From Bacteroidales bacterium (GTDB taxonomy: Bacteria > Bacteroidota > Bacteroidia > Bacteroidales > GCA-2748055), in NCBI GenBank assembly GCA_029931975.1, contig JAOZQY010000011.1:1-64000 (forward strand): 64,000 nt of DNA, written 5' to 3'. Positions 8,198-17,706 of this stretch are shown piece by piece. The translations under genes were made by a program, and so were the position numbers. The notes beneath the pieces are model-generated. The model had not been told where the DNA came from and did not search any database. It saw only the letters and a program-made list of their open reading frames with translations. Numbering within the stretch: the first letter of the stretch is position 1; each line of letters starts with the position of its first letter.

Positions 8198-8634
8198 GAT
8201 TCCTTGTTTTGGTTCTCTTTGGCCTGGTATGCCATGGCATAAAGGCGCATTTTTTTCACCATGGCCAGTAATCCGTTGGAGCGCGTGGGAGATAAATTCT
8301 GGCGGAGCCCGATCCCGTCTATAAAGGTGAGTTCATTCTCCAGGATCTCTGAAGGTGTACGTTCATTCATCAGTTTGACAAGCAATGCCACAATCCCTTT
8401 TACAATGATGGCATCACTATCGGCATTAAAAATCAGCCTGCCATCCACCAGGTCAGCATGGAGCCATACCTTCGACTGGCAGCCATTAATCAGGTATTCA
8501 TTGCTGCGGTATTTGGGATCGATGCCCGGAAGATCGTTCCCCAGTTCGATCAGGTAATTATATCGGTCGAGCCAGTCCTCAAATACCGAAAACTCATCTA
8601 CAATATCCTGTTGTGCTTTGTTATATTCTGTCAT
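8194..8634 (-). CDS. sufE: Cysteine desulfuration protein SufE
   Basis: SufE accepts sulfur from SufS and passes it to the SufBCD scaffold. The ATG at 8634 gives 146 residues, the normal family length; a longer open frame runs back into sufS and was not used. Cys52 in YLINGCQSKVWL is the sulfur-accepting residue, matching Cys51 of E. coli SufE. The gene begins 13 bases after the sufS stop and overlaps the next gene by four bases. Confidence 0.94.
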   Translation of the reverse strand: MTEYNKAQQDIVDEFSVFEDWLDRYNYLIELGNDLPGIDPKYRSNEYLINGCQSKVWLHADLVDGRLIFNADSDAIIVKGIVALLVKLMNERTPSEILENELTFIDGIGLRQNLSPTRSNGLLAMVKKMRLYAMAYQAKENQNKES

Positions 8635-8647
8635 TGTCTGGGTTTTT

Positions 8648-9868
8648 TTAAGAAAGCATCTCCATGGTTTTTCGAATTCCTTCTGCCAGGACATCTATCT
8701 CTTCTCTGGTATTGTAAAACACCAGGGAGGCCCTTATAGTTCCATCAATGCCGAAATGATCCATGACCGGTTGGGTACAGTGGGTGCCAGTGCGCACCGC
8801 GATGCCCATTTTATCAAGGATCAAGCCCGCATCATAGGTATGAATATTTTGCAAAAGGAAGGAGAAGACTGAAATCCGGTTGGCCGCATTTCCGTAAATC
8901 TTTAATCTGTCGATTCTTGCCAGTTTTCCCAGTGTATAGCGGCTCAGTTCTTTTTCGTAGCTGGCGATTTTCTCCAATCCCACCGAATGAAGATACTCAA
9001 GTGCAACACCCAGGCCAATGGCCCCTGTATAGTTAGAGGTTCCGGCTTCAAACTTGAAAGGTAGGGTATTGTAGGTGGTCCGTTCAAAACTTACCTGATC
9101 AACCATATCGCCACCGCCCTGGTAGGGGGGAAGCTCCTCCAGCAGGGACTCCTTTCCATAGAGTACCCCCGAACCCGTGGGCCCGAAAATTTTATGGGAT
9201 GAGAAGACGTAAAAGTCGCAATCCAGCTCCTTGACATCAACCTCCCCGTGTTGCACCATCTGTGCCCCGTCGATCAATACAGCGATGTCCTTTGCATGTG
9301 CCTTCTCGATCACTTCCTTTACCGGGTTGATGGTTCCCATGGAATTGGAGGCATGGCTTAGGGCGACAATTTTTGTCCGTTTGGTCAGCAGCTCATCCAA
9401 AATTTCCAGTTTCAGCTCCCCATTCTCATTAAAGGGGATCACTTTCAGTTGGGCTCCTTTACGTTCACAAAGCATTTGCCAGGGGACAATATTGGAGTGG
9501 TGTTCCATTTCCGAAATTAGGATCTCATCTCCGGCACTCACGTATTTTTCACCAAAGGAAAAAGCTACTGTATTGATCGATCCGGTGGCTCCGCTGGTGA
9601 AAATAATCTCATTGGCGGAGTCCGCATTCAGAAAGGCACGGACGGTTTCCCGGGCTGCTTCATAACGACCGGTCATCTGTTCACTGAGGTAATGGATGCC
9701 ACGGTGGATGGAGCTGTTCTGACTCTCCTGCAATTCCCTGATGGTGTCGATCACCACCTGCGGTTTTTGCGTGGTGGCACCATTATCAAGATAGACCAGG
9801 GGCTTTTTATATACTTGCTGACTCAGGATAGGAAAATCGCTCCTGATCTGTTTTATATTGAGGCCCAT
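8648..9868 (-). CDS. sufS: Cysteine desulfurase SufS
   Basis: SufS is a PLP enzyme that removes sulfur from cysteine as a persulfide. The 406-residue protein has the PLP lysine Lys226 in SSHKIFGPTG, the cofactor-binding TSGATGSIN and ISEMEHHSN motifs, and the catalytic Cys364 in RTGTHCTQP, the same number as in E. coli SufS. This marks it as the group II, SufE-dependent class. It lies between sufD and sufE, separated from sufD by 15 bases. Confidence 0.96.
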   Translation of the reverse strand: MGLNIKQIRSDFPILSQQVYKKPLVYLDNGATTQKPQVVIDTIRELQESQNSSIHRGIHYLSEQMTGRYEAARETVRAFLNADSANEIIFTSGATGSINTVAFSFGEKYVSAGDEILISEMEHHSNIVPWQMLCERKGAQLKVIPFNENGELKLEILDELLTKRTKIVALSHASNSMGTINPVKEVIEKAHAKDIAVLIDGAQMVQHGEVDVKELDCDFYVFSSHKIFGPTGSGVLYGKESLLEELPPYQGGGDMVDQVSFERTTYNTLPFKFEAGTSNYTGAIGLGVALEYLHSVGLEKIASYEKELSRYTLGKLARIDRLKIYGNAANRISVFSFLLQNIHTYDAGLILDKMGIAVRTGTHCTQPVMDHFGIDGTIRASLVFYNTREEIDVLAEGIRKTMEMLS

Positions 9869-9883
9869 TGTTTTCTGCTTTAT

Positions 9884-11233
9884 TTAATCGCAATGCATCG
9901 CGCAGTTGTTACACCTTGAGAGTTCGCCACGAAGCCGCTTGCCCACCAGTTCGGTGATCCGCCCCCGGAGGGAGGGCTGCTTGATCTTTGAAATCACATC
10001 CCAGGTAAAGGCATCCATCAGCATCAACCGGCTTTCATCTTTGGCTATTCCTCGGGACTGTAAATAAAAGAGACCCTCTTCATCCAGTTGTCCGACCGTT
10101 GCACCGTGACTGCATTTTACATCGTCGGCGTAGATCTCCAGTCTCGGCTTGGTGTACATCCTGGCCGCATCAGAAAGCAATATGTTATTATTGGATTGGA
10201 ATGCTTTGGTCATCTGAGCGTCGGGATGTACATGAATTTTTCCGTTGAAGGCACCTGTTGAAGCATCGTCCAGCACCCCTTTGTAATACTGGTTACTGGT
10301 ACAATGTGGTTTGCTGTGCTCTATCACTGTATAGCTGTCCACATGTTGCATTTTATCAGTAAGAAAGAGCCCCAGGGTACTGGTTTCGGCTCCCTCTCCC
10401 TCCATGTTGATCCGCAGGTTGTTCCTGACGATGCCCCCGTGCAGGGTAATGGTACCGTGCTGACAGTTAGAGTTGCGGTCCTGGTTGATCCAGGTATTAG
10501 TCACCTGGCAGGAGTTATTGTGTTCGTTCTGGAGCCTCAGCAGGTCCAGGTTGGCATTTTCCCCGGTATATACTTCGCTTACCGAATTGGTCAAAAACAT
10601 TTGAGGGGAGAGGGTGTGATCGCAGACAATGACCTGTGCCTCAGCGTTTTTCTCTAATACAAACAGGTTCCGGTGTTGTACTATCTGGTTCTTATCTGAA
10701 AGCAGCAGGTTGATAATCTGGATCGGTCTCTCCATCCTGACCCCTTCCGGGATATAGAGAAAAATCCCATCCTGGGAAAAAGCAGTGTTCAGGGCTACAA
10801 AGGGCTCATCGTTGCTGGAAGCAATTTTCCCCAGGTACTTTTTCACCAGATCGGGGTATTGCGTGCTTGCCTCTTTCAGGCTGCCGTAAATAATACCATT
10901 ATTCAGACTGATAAGTGCCTCTGTTTCCGGATGGTGAAAAAAACCATTCAGCACAGTCAGCACATTGGAGTCTAGCATGGGAACATCGCAACTGAAGATT
11001 TCGGCCTCGTCATAATCGATCTTCCTGGGCTGGAAATCAAAGGAGAGCTCTCCGTCAAAAACCGGTTCCAGGTGGGTATACTTATATCGTTCCTCTTTTC
11101 TGCCGGGGAACCCGGATTGTTGGAAGGATAAAATAGCTGCATCACGCATCTCCTTCACATATGGCAGATCATCCCTGCCAATTTGCTTCCTGTACTTATG
11201 AAACAGCTCCAGATATTTATCAAGTGTCTGCAT
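9884..11233 (-). CDS. sufD: Fe-S cluster assembly protein SufD
   Basis: SufD pairs with SufB and SufC in the scaffold where the cluster is built. The 449-residue protein has a helical N-terminal part and the parallel beta-helix core typical of SufB/SufD (conserved stretch GATVGQLDEEGLFYLQSRGI near residue 385). Its ATG lies inside the 3' end of sufC, a 14-base overlap, which indicates translational coupling. Confidence 0.95.
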   Translation of the reverse strand: MQTLDKYLELFHKYRKQIGRDDLPYVKEMRDAAILSFQQSGFPGRKEERYKYTHLEPVFDGELSFDFQPRKIDYDEAEIFSCDVPMLDSNVLTVLNGFFHHPETEALISLNNGIIYGSLKEASTQYPDLVKKYLGKIASSNDEPFVALNTAFSQDGIFLYIPEGVRMERPIQIINLLLSDKNQIVQHRNLFVLEKNAEAQVIVCDHTLSPQMFLTNSVSEVYTGENANLDLLRLQNEHNNSCQVTNTWINQDRNSNCQHGTITLHGGIVRNNLRINMEGEGAETSTLGLFLTDKMQHVDSYTVIEHSKPHCTSNQYYKGVLDDASTGAFNGKIHVHPDAQMTKAFQSNNNILLSDAARMYTKPRLEIYADDVKCSHGATVGQLDEEGLFYLQSRGIAKDESRLMLMDAFTWDVISKIKQPSLRGRITELVGKRLRGELSRCNNCAMHCD

Positions 11234-11978
11234 CTACTTCCTGTTTGATCCAGTCATACCCATGTTCCTCCAGCTCTTTGGCCAGTGATTTATCGCCCGA
11301 TTTTACGATACGCCCCTTGTAGAGCACATGTACCACATCGGGAACAATATAGTCCAGTAGTCGCTGGTAGTGTGTAATGACTATGGTGGCGTTTTGGGGC
11401 GAACGAAGTTTGTTAACGCCGTTGGCTACAATACGCAGGGCATCAATATCAAGCCCGGAATCGGTCTCATCCAGTATGGCCAGTTTGGGTTCCAGGAGGG
11501 CCATCTGGAATATTTCATTCTTCTTCTTTTCACCCCCTGAGAATCCTTCGTTTACAGAGCGGTTGGTCAGGTCGGAATTGATCTCAACAACCTTTTTTTT
11601 CTCCCGCATCAGCTTCAGGAAATCTCCTGCCGGCAGTGCATCCTGCCCTCTGTATTTCCGCATGGAGTTGATGGCGGTGCGAAGGAAATTGACCATGCTA
11701 ACCCCCGGAATCTCCACGGGATACTGGAATCCAAGGAAAATCCCTTCACGGGCCCGGTCCTCCGGAGCTAGTTCTGTCAGATCTTTTCCCTCATAAATGA
11801 TCTTCCCATGAGTAATATGAAAATAATCACGTCCGGCCAGTGCCGATGCCAGTGTACTTTTACCCGAACCATTGGGTCCCATGATGGCATGTACCTCACC
11901 GGCCTTTACCGACAGGTTGATCCCTTTCAGGATCTCCTTACCTTCGATACTAACTCTTAAATCTTTTATCTCTAACAT
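11220..11978 (-). CDS. sufC: Fe-S cluster assembly ATPase SufC
   Basis: SufC is the ABC-type ATPase of the SufBCD complex. Walker A is GPNGSGKST, the signature is FSGGEKKKNEI, and Walker B is LAILDETDSGLDID, with the SufC-type aspartate. The ATG at 11978 gives MLEIKDLRVSI, the usual SufC N-terminus, in 252 residues; a TTG six codons earlier is less likely. It overlaps sufD by 14 bases. A predicted stem-loop lies just upstream, between sufB and sufC. Confidence 0.95.
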   Translation of the reverse strand: MLEIKDLRVSIEGKEILKGINLSVKAGEVHAIMGPNGSGKSTLASALAGRDYFHITHGKIIYEGKDLTELAPEDRAREGIFLGFQYPVEIPGVSMVNFLRTAINSMRKYRGQDALPAGDFLKLMREKKKVVEINSDLTNRSVNEGFSGGEKKKNEIFQMALLEPKLAILDETDSGLDIDALRIVANGVNKLRSPQNATIVITHYQRLLDYIVPDVVHVLYKGRIVKSGDKSLAKELEEHGYDWIKQEVDADT

Positions 11979-11996
11979 AATTTTCGCTTCGCTCAA

Positions 11997-12041
11997 GTTA
12001 GTTTGTTAGTGTATTATTATGTTAATCACTAATTTACTAAC
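11997..12041. other. Inverted repeat between sufB and sufC
   Basis: GTTAGTTTGTTAGTG (11997-12011) and CACTAATTTACTAAC (12027-12041) are complementary at 12 of 15 positions with a 15-base AT-rich loop. A further TTACTAAC lies at 12050-12057. It fills the only real gap inside the suf operon. It could be an RNA processing or stability element that sets sufB against sufCDSE levels, or simply an AT-rich repeat. No poly-T tract follows on the minus strand, so a terminator is unlikely. Confidence 0.45.
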
Positions 12042-12060
12042 GGATTAACTTACTAACTTT

Positions 12061-13506
12061 TTAGCCAACACTCCCTTCCAGGGTAATGGCCAGTAGTTTT
12101 TGTGCCTCTACGGCGAATTCCATGGGCAACTTGTTCAGCACCTCTTTGGCATATCCGTTAACGATCAGACTGATGGCATTTTCGGTGTCGATGCCCCGCT
12201 GGTTGCAATAAAAGATCTGGTCCTCCCCGATCTTGGAGGTGGTGGCCTCATGCTCCACAACGGCACTCCGGTTATCCACTTCCAGGTAGGGAAAGGTATG
12301 TGCTCCACATTTGTCCCCCAGCAGCAGGCTGTCGCACTGACTGTAGTTTCTTGCATTCTCGGCACTCTTCAAGACCTTTACCAGGCCGCGGTAGGAGTTT
12401 TCACTTTTCCCGGCACTGATCCCTTTGGAGATAATGGTGGACCGTGTGTTTTTTCCTATGTGGATCATCTTGGTACCGGTATCTGCCTGCTGGTAGTTGT
12501 TGGTAACCGCCACCGAATAGAATTCACCCACTGAATTGTTTCCTTTCAGGATGCAACTGGGATATTTCCAGGTAACTGCAGAGCCAGTTTCCACCTGTGT
12601 CCAGGAGATTTTGGAATTATCGCCCCTGCAGATTCCCCGCTTGGTGACAAAGTTGTAGATGCCTCCCTTTCCCTCCTTATTGCCGGGGTACCAGTTCTGA
12701 ACTGTTGAATACTTGACTTCGGTATTTTCCCCGGCCACTATCTCTACGATGGCTGCATGCAGCTGGTTCTCGTCTCGCATGGGTGCGGTACACCCTTCCA
12801 GGTAGCTTACAAAGGAGTCGTCCTCAGCTACTATCAGGGTGCGTTCGAACTGACCTGTATTGGCGGCATTAATCCGAAAATATGTAGAGAGTTCCATGGG
12901 ACAGTGGACTCCCTTGGGGATATAACAAAAGGAACCATCGCTGAAAACAGCCGAGTTGAGGGCTGCAAAATAGTTATCGGTATAGGGCACTACCGAACCC
13001 ATATATTTTTTAATAAGGTCGGGGTGGTTCTTGACCGCATCACTGAATGAGCAAAAGATGATTCCTTTATCTGCAAGGGTGTCCTGGAAGGTGGTTTTCA
13101 CTGATACACTGTCCATCACTGCATCCACGGCCACTCCGGCCAGTTGCTTCTGCTCCTCCAGGGGGATTCCCAGCCTGTTAAAGGTATCGATCAATTCCGG
13201 ATCCACCTCGTCCATATTTTCATATTTGGCCTCCTGTTTGGGAGCCGCATAGAAAATAATATCCTGGTAATTGATTTCAGGGATCCTCAGATGTGCCCAT
13301 TGGGGCATCTTCATGGTTTGCCAGTGCCTGAATGCCTTCAGCCTTGATTCGGTAAGCCATTTGGGTTCTTCTTTTTTGGCAGAGATGATCCGGACCACCT
13401 CTTCGTTCAAGCCCTTGGGAATGGTTTCAGTATCTATATTGGTTTGAAATCCAAACTTATAATCGCTATCTGTTACCTCATTTAATATCTTCTCCTGATC
13501 TGTCAC
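12061..13506 (-). CDS. sufB: Fe-S cluster assembly protein SufB
   Basis: SufB is the main scaffold subunit on which the nascent Fe-S cluster forms. The 481-residue length and the conserved C-terminal [20 protein letters not shown] segment, which includes the functionally important cysteine, are typical. The start is GTG at 13506, preceded by GAGG as a good ribosome binding site. It is the first gene of the suf run, which has no sufA and no visible iscR-like regulator. A -7-like TATATTTG lies upstream on this strand. Confidence 0.96.
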   Translation of the reverse strand: MTDQEKILNEVTDSDYKFGFQTNIDTETIPKGLNEEVVRIISAKKEEPKWLTESRLKAFRHWQTMKMPQWAHLRIPEINYQDIIFYAAPKQEAKYENMDEVDPELIDTFNRLGIPLEEQKQLAGVAVDAVMDSVSVKTTFQDTLADKGIIFCSFSDAVKNHPDLIKKYMGSVVPYTDNYFAALNSAVFSDGSFCYIPKGVHCPMELSTYFRINAANTGQFERTLIVAEDDSFVSYLEGCTAPMRDENQLHAAIVEIVAGENTEVKYSTVQNWYPGNKEGKGGIYNFVTKRGICRGDNSKISWTQVETGSAVTWKYPSCILKGNNSVGEFYSVAVTNNYQQADTGTKMIHIGKNTRSTIISKGISAGKSENSYRGLVKVLKSAENARNYSQCDSLLLGDKCGAHTFPYLEVDNRSAVVEHEATTSKIGEDQIFYCNQRGIDTENAISLIVNGYAKEVLNKLPMEFAVEAQKLLAITLEGSVG

Positions 13507-13574
13507 TTTTCCTCATGTTTTGGGTAATATCTGGCCCGAACTAATTGTAAATAAGATTGATTTTAGATAGAGCC

Positions 13575-13604
13575 CAAATATACAAAAACTTGTTCTTACA
13601 TTTG
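13575..13604. promoter_or_regulatory. Divergent -7-like elements for sufB and thiL
   Basis: In the 145-bp gap between the divergent genes, the minus strand has TATATTTG (plus-strand positions 13575-13582) and the plus strand has TACATTTG (13597-13604). Both fit the Bacteroidota -7 consensus TAnnTTTG. Neither has a convincing -33 TTTG at 19-20 bases, so these calls rest on the -7 motif and placement only. Confidence 0.4.
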
Positions 13605-13651
13605 TATTACAACAGGCTAATTGAATTGTTCATCTTTTAACTTTTCCATCC

Positions 13652-14695
13652 ATGAGCACTGAAAAAACACGCACTATCGATGAGCTGGGAGAATTTGGGC
13701 TCATCGATCACCTTACTTCCGGATTCATCAAGCGACAGGAAAGCACCAGTGTTGGTGTTGGTGATGATGCTGCAGTTGTCGATCACGGCGCTTATGTCCA
13801 GGTAATTACCACCGACATGCTGCTTGAAGGGGTCCATTTCGACCTGGTCTATACTCCCCTGAAGCATCTGGGATACAAAGCAGTTGTGGTAAACCTTTCG
13901 GATGTATATGCCATGAATGCGGCTCCCCGCCAGATTACGGTCTCCATCGGTATTTCAGGTAAGTTTTCGGTGGAGGCGCTGGAGGAATTTTATGAGGGAG
14001 TGAAACTGGCCTGTGAAAAATTTAATGTGGACCTGGTAGGAGGCGATACAACAGGATCCATGACCGGACTGGTTATTTCGGTGACGGCTATTGGAACCGC
14101 CCTGAAAAAGGAGTTGACTTTACGCAGTACGGCCCTTAACAACCAGCTGATCTGTGTGACGGGCGATCTGGGAGCGGCCTACATGGGGTTGAAGATTCTG
14201 GAGCGGGAGAAGCAGCTGCATGCCGAGGATCCCGGTTTCCAACCCGAACTTACCGGGTATGATTACATCCTGGAACGCTATCTGAAACCGGAGCCAAGGG
14301 TGGATGTGTTGCTGGCCCTGAAAGAGGCGGGGATTGTACCAGGAGCTATGATTGATATTTCGGACGGTCTCTCTTCTGAATTACTGCATATTTGTAAAGC
14401 TTCGGAGTGTGGATGCCAGGTCTATGATGAACGGATTCCGCTTGCCGAAGAGACCAAAGAGGCCGCTGCGGAATTTCAGATGGAGCCCTTGGTGGCTGCA
14501 CTGCATGGGGGGGAGGACTATGAATTGCTGTTTACTGTTCCGCTTTCCGGCTTCGACAAGGTTTCTTCTATCGAGGGAGTAAGCGTGATTGGGAATATCA
14601 CCGATAAGAAAGGTTCAGCCCTGCTGGTGGGCAACGATGGTGGTACCATTCAGTTGCAAGCCCAGGGCTGGAAGGCCTTGGCAAAGGATGAATAG
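13652..14695 (+). CDS. thiL: Thiamine-monophosphate kinase ThiL
   Basis: ThiL phosphorylates thiamine monophosphate to the active diphosphate. The 347-residue protein has the PurM-like ATP-binding fold with the family motifs GVGDDAAVVD (near residue 38), ADLVGGDTTGS-like VDLVGGDTTGS (near 130), and DISDGLSS (near 233), which supply magnesium and nucleotide ligands. It is transcribed divergently from sufB and is not next to other thiamine genes. Confidence 0.94.
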   Translation: MSTEKTRTIDELGEFGLIDHLTSGFIKRQESTSVGVGDDAAVVDHGAYVQVITTDMLLEGVHFDLVYTPLKHLGYKAVVVNLSDVYAMNAAPRQITVSIGISGKFSVEALEEFYEGVKLACEKFNVDLVGGDTTGSMTGLVISVTAIGTALKKELTLRSTALNNQLICVTGDLGAAYMGLKILEREKQLHAEDPGFQPELTGYDYILERYLKPEPRVDVLLALKEAGIVPGAMIDISDGLSSELLHICKASECGCQVYDERIPLAEETKEAAAEFQMEPLVAALHGGEDYELLFTVPLSGFDKVSSIEGVSVIGNITDKKGSALLVGNDGGTIQLQAQGWKALAKDE

Positions 14696-14731
14696 AAGAC
14701 TTTTATCAGGATACAGGATTTTTAGCGGGCA

Positions 14732-16303
14732 TCAGATACGAATAATTCGTCTCTGTTCTTTATCCCATTTTGTCCGACAGCCTTCACGGTAGGAGATGTC
14801 GGCCATGGCGATAACCACTCCCTCTTCATAGGCCATTTCGATGTTGGCCGTAGGAGTACCCCCATTTCGAATGGCCTCCAGCCATTCCTTCAGGTGCAAG
14901 TGTGTGACATCCCACTCCTGTCCCCCAATGCTGGTGGAGGTCAGTCCCCGGGAAGCATAGTACTGGGCTGTGGCCGAACTGATTGCATCCACAGTCTTGG
15001 CAGTATTGGAACCTTTCAGCATTTCCAGCATTGGCGATCCTGAGGATACGAGACCACGCTCCAGCAGATCTGAGAATTGCTCTGAACTCCCGTCGGGAGT
15101 GAGCTCCAGGTTATTGCCCACGGTCATGGAGGCATCCCTCCCATATAGTGTCCTTCCCCTGGCCTTTGATGAGCTCAGGTTCGCACTGTAGGTTAGGGTC
15201 ATGTCCTTGTTTGGATATTCAAAGGTGGTATGCAGCACATCAGGCATATCGCCGAACTCCTTATAGGTGTATTGTCCCCCGGAGGAGTACACGGTTTCCG
15301 GAATTCCCATTTTGAGCAGCTGGTTTACAGCATCAAACTCGTGGGAAAAAAGCTGGCCAAATAATCCTGTATCATATTCGAAATAGCGGGCCCAGCTGTA
15401 ATAACGCCGGATGCTGAAGGGAACCTCAGGGGCTTTTCCCAGCCATTGTTTCCAGTCGATGCTCTGTGCATCTCCCGGCTTGGTCTTGCCCTCGTTGTCC
15501 ACATGGCGGATCCAGGCACCATTGGGGGAGTTCCGGTTGGTGGTGGTTTCCACATGAGAAATCTTCCCCAGCAAATCTCTGTGGAGGATTTCATTGGCGA
15601 CCTGGAAGGCTGCGGTCTGAGGATACTGGTGTCCCAGCTGGAAGACCAGCTTGCTGTTCTTCACTGCCTCATAGCTTGCGTAGATTTCCTCTTCCCTGTG
15701 GATAAGGCTCTTTTCACAATACACGTGTTTTCCGGCCTGTATGGCATCGATGGTCATCTGTGCATGGTGGTGGTCCGGGGTGGCAATAATGACTGCATCG
15801 ATGTTGGGGTCGGCCAGCATTTCATGGTAATGACTGAAGCGTTTTACCGGATGCTTCGAGGCAAATTCGCCCCCGGTATGGATGTCATGGGCAGCCGTGG
15901 CCAGCCCGTTTTCGGCATGGAGATCAAAGACATCGCAGATTCCGGTGATGGCCACATGCAGGTTCCCGTCCCTGATCTGTGCATCCAGAGATCCATTTTC
16001 CACAGTTTGCTCAAAGCTCGATTTTTCAAGGAAGCCAAGAGCCTTGGCAAGCTGGGGTCCACGGCCCCCGAACCCGACAATCCCGATGCGGATCAGGTCA
16101 CCTTTTTGATGGGTGACCGGTTTTACAACATCCATCAGGTCCTCCAGACCCAGTTCCCGGACAATCTCCTCCTGGATATTATGCTTATCATCGTAGGATG
16201 CTTTACGGAAGATCTGGATTCCAAGAGCACCCAGCACGGGGATCCCTGCCAGGGCCTTTAACATATCTCTTCTGTCTATTCCGGAGCTGTTTTCTGAAGT
16301 CAT
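14732..16303 (-). CDS. Exported Gfo/Idh/MocA-family oxidoreductase
   Basis: The 523-residue protein begins with a twin-arginine-type signal (DRRDMLKALAG, then a hydrophobic stretch PVLGALGIQ), so it is probably exported folded with its cofactor. The Rossmann part has GIVGFGGRGPQLAKALG near residue 73, followed by CDVFD, IIATPDHHHAQM and HVYCEKSL, the Gfo/Idh/MocA dinucleotide and sugar-binding signatures. Members of this exported group often act on sugars or glycosidic bonds as NAD-bound enzymes. The substrate is not deducible here. It follows the DoxX gene by ten bases, likely one operon. Confidence 0.88.
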   Translation of the reverse strand: MTSENSSGIDRRDMLKALAGIPVLGALGIQIFRKASYDDKHNIQEEIVRELGLEDLMDVVKPVTHQKGDLIRIGIVGFGGRGPQLAKALGFLEKSSFEQTVENGSLDAQIRDGNLHVAITGICDVFDLHAENGLATAAHDIHTGGEFASKHPVKRFSHYHEMLADPNIDAVIIATPDHHHAQMTIDAIQAGKHVYCEKSLIHREEEIYASYEAVKNSKLVFQLGHQYPQTAAFQVANEILHRDLLGKISHVETTTNRNSPNGAWIRHVDNEGKTKPGDAQSIDWKQWLGKAPEVPFSIRRYYSWARYFEYDTGLFGQLFSHEFDAVNQLLKMGIPETVYSSGGQYTYKEFGDMPDVLHTTFEYPNKDMTLTYSANLSSSKARGRTLYGRDASMTVGNNLELTPDGSSEQFSDLLERGLVSSGSPMLEMLKGSNTAKTVDAISSATAQYYASRGLTSTSIGGQEWDVTHLHLKEWLEAIRNGGTPTANIEMAYEEGVVIAMADISYREGCRTKWDKEQRRIIRI

Positions 16304-16313
16304 GTTGCCAAAG

Positions 16314-16796
16314 TTATGCGTTATACTTTTTCCGAAGTGTGTCCAGTCCCAGGCTCCTGGAAAGAGGAGTCACTGCAATATAAAGCAATGTGACTGCTTC
16401 AATAAGGGTTTTATTCACCATCAGGTAGTTTCCTTCCATGGGGCCTGTCAGCTCCATCCCGATAAAGGGTGGATTGAAAAGGTAATAGAGGAGGAGCAAG
16501 CAGGTTCCTGCAAGGGATGCTGCCCGGGTGAAGAGCCCCAGGATCAGTCCCAGGCCAATGGTAATCAGTCCCCAGGTGTTCAATGCATCTACTGTGTTTA
16601 GCACGGCGGTGTTTGAAATGAACCACTCCGCTACACCGGAAAAAATCCACTGTGAACTGGCCAGGAAGCCAAGTGACGACCATTCGGGATGGATCAGTTT
16701 ATATAGGCCTTCATACAAGAAGTGCCATCCAATGAGAAAACGTAGAACAACAAGCGTTCCCAGCTGCCATTTAAGGTCTTTGGTTCGGATCTCCAT
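16314..16796 (-). CDS. DoxX family membrane protein
   Basis: The 160-residue protein has four predicted membrane helices and the DoxX pattern (RFLIGWHFLYEGLYKLIHP near the N-terminus, GLGLILGLFTRAASLAGTCL in the third helix). DoxX proteins are small quinone-linked or redox-related membrane proteins of mostly unclear function. It is co-directional with the exported oxidoreductase ten bases downstream. A partner role in electron supply is possible but only inferred. Confidence 0.85.
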   Translation of the reverse strand: MEIRTKDLKWQLGTLVVLRFLIGWHFLYEGLYKLIHPEWSSLGFLASSQWIFSGVAEWFISNTAVLNTVDALNTWGLITIGLGLILGLFTRAASLAGTCLLLLYYLFNPPFIGMELTGPMEGNYLMVNKTLIEAVTLLYIAVTPLSRSLGLDTLRKKYNA

Positions 16797-16914
16797 TAGA
16801 GAATTTTCGCTTAGGGTGAATACCTGGATTATTTATTTATGACCGTAAATCTAGATATTCCATGGAGAGTTACAAAGACAGCCTTCAACAAATACCAAAA
16901 GTCCCGGAGTAAAG

Positions 16915-17706
16915 CTAATCAGATTTCCCGTCGAGGTAGCCCCTGATAATGCCGCGTTTGGAGTCGCGGATAAAGAGGATAATCTCGTCGCGTTCTTTGG
17001 AGGCTGGCAGGTTGGCTTCCACAAACTCCAAGGCATCGGAGATGTTTAAGCCCCGCTGGTAAATAATGCGGTAAACTTCCTGGATGGCATAGATGGTATC
17101 GTTGGCAAAACCCCTGCGGCGCAGACCAATGGAGTTAATCCCGGTAAAAGATATGGGTTCTCTTCCTGCCATGGCAAAGGGAGGCACATCCTTACTTACC
17201 TTGCTACCCCCCTGAATCATCACATGGGCACCGATGCGAACAAACTGGTGAACCAGGCTTCCCGCACTAACAATAGCCCAGTTATCTACCTTCACTTCTC
17301 CTGCCAGTCCGGCGTAGCTTCCCATGATAATCCGGTCCTGCAGGACACAATCGTGGGCTATATGTACATAGGACATAATCAGGCAATCTTTCCCCACCAC
17401 AGTGCTCATATTGGCCTTTGTCCCTTTGTTAATGGTAACATACTCCCTGATAATGGTATTGTCACCGATCACAACCGTGGTAGCTTCTCCTTCGTATTTC
17501 ATGTCCTGTGGATCGGCTGAAATTACCGCTCCCGGAAAGATTTGTACATTTTTACCGATTCTGGCGCCGTTCATGATCACAGCGTTGGGACCGATCCAGC
17601 TTCCTTCGCCGATCTCTACATCTTCATATATGGTGGCAAATGCCTCAACTTTTACACCTTTGGCGATCTTTGCCCCGGAGTGAACGTTTGCCTGCTTGCT
17701 AATCAT
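16915..17706 (-). CDS. lpxA: UDP-N-acetylglucosamine acyltransferase LpxA
   Basis: LpxA puts the first acyl chain on UDP-GlcNAc in lipid A synthesis. The 263-residue protein is a left-handed beta-helix of hexapeptide repeats over the first 190 residues, with the catalytic histidine region SYVHIAHDCVLQDR, and a helical C-terminal domain. Its start overlaps the lpxC-fabZ stop by eight bases, so it is the last gene of an lpxD, lpxC-fabZ, lpxA operon. Confidence 0.95.
   Translation of the reverse strand: MISKQANVHSGAKIAKGVKVEAFATIYEDVEIGEGSWIGPNAVIMNGARIGKNVQIFPGAVISADPQDMKYEGEATTVVIGDNTIIREYVTINKGTKANMSTVVGKDCLIMSYVHIAHDCVLQDRIIMGSYAGLAGEVKVDNWAIVSAGSLVHQFVRIGAHVMIQGGSKVSKDVPPFAMAGREPISFTGINSIGLRRRGFANDTIYAIQEVYRIIYQRGLNISDALEFVEANLPASKERDEIILFIRDSKRGIIRGYLDGKSD

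Noticed and set aside
15446-16261. 271-codon plus-strand frame opposite the exported oxidoreductase
   Set aside because: It has no recognisable domain and lies entirely antisense to a well-supported gene; its length is a by-product of that gene's codon use.
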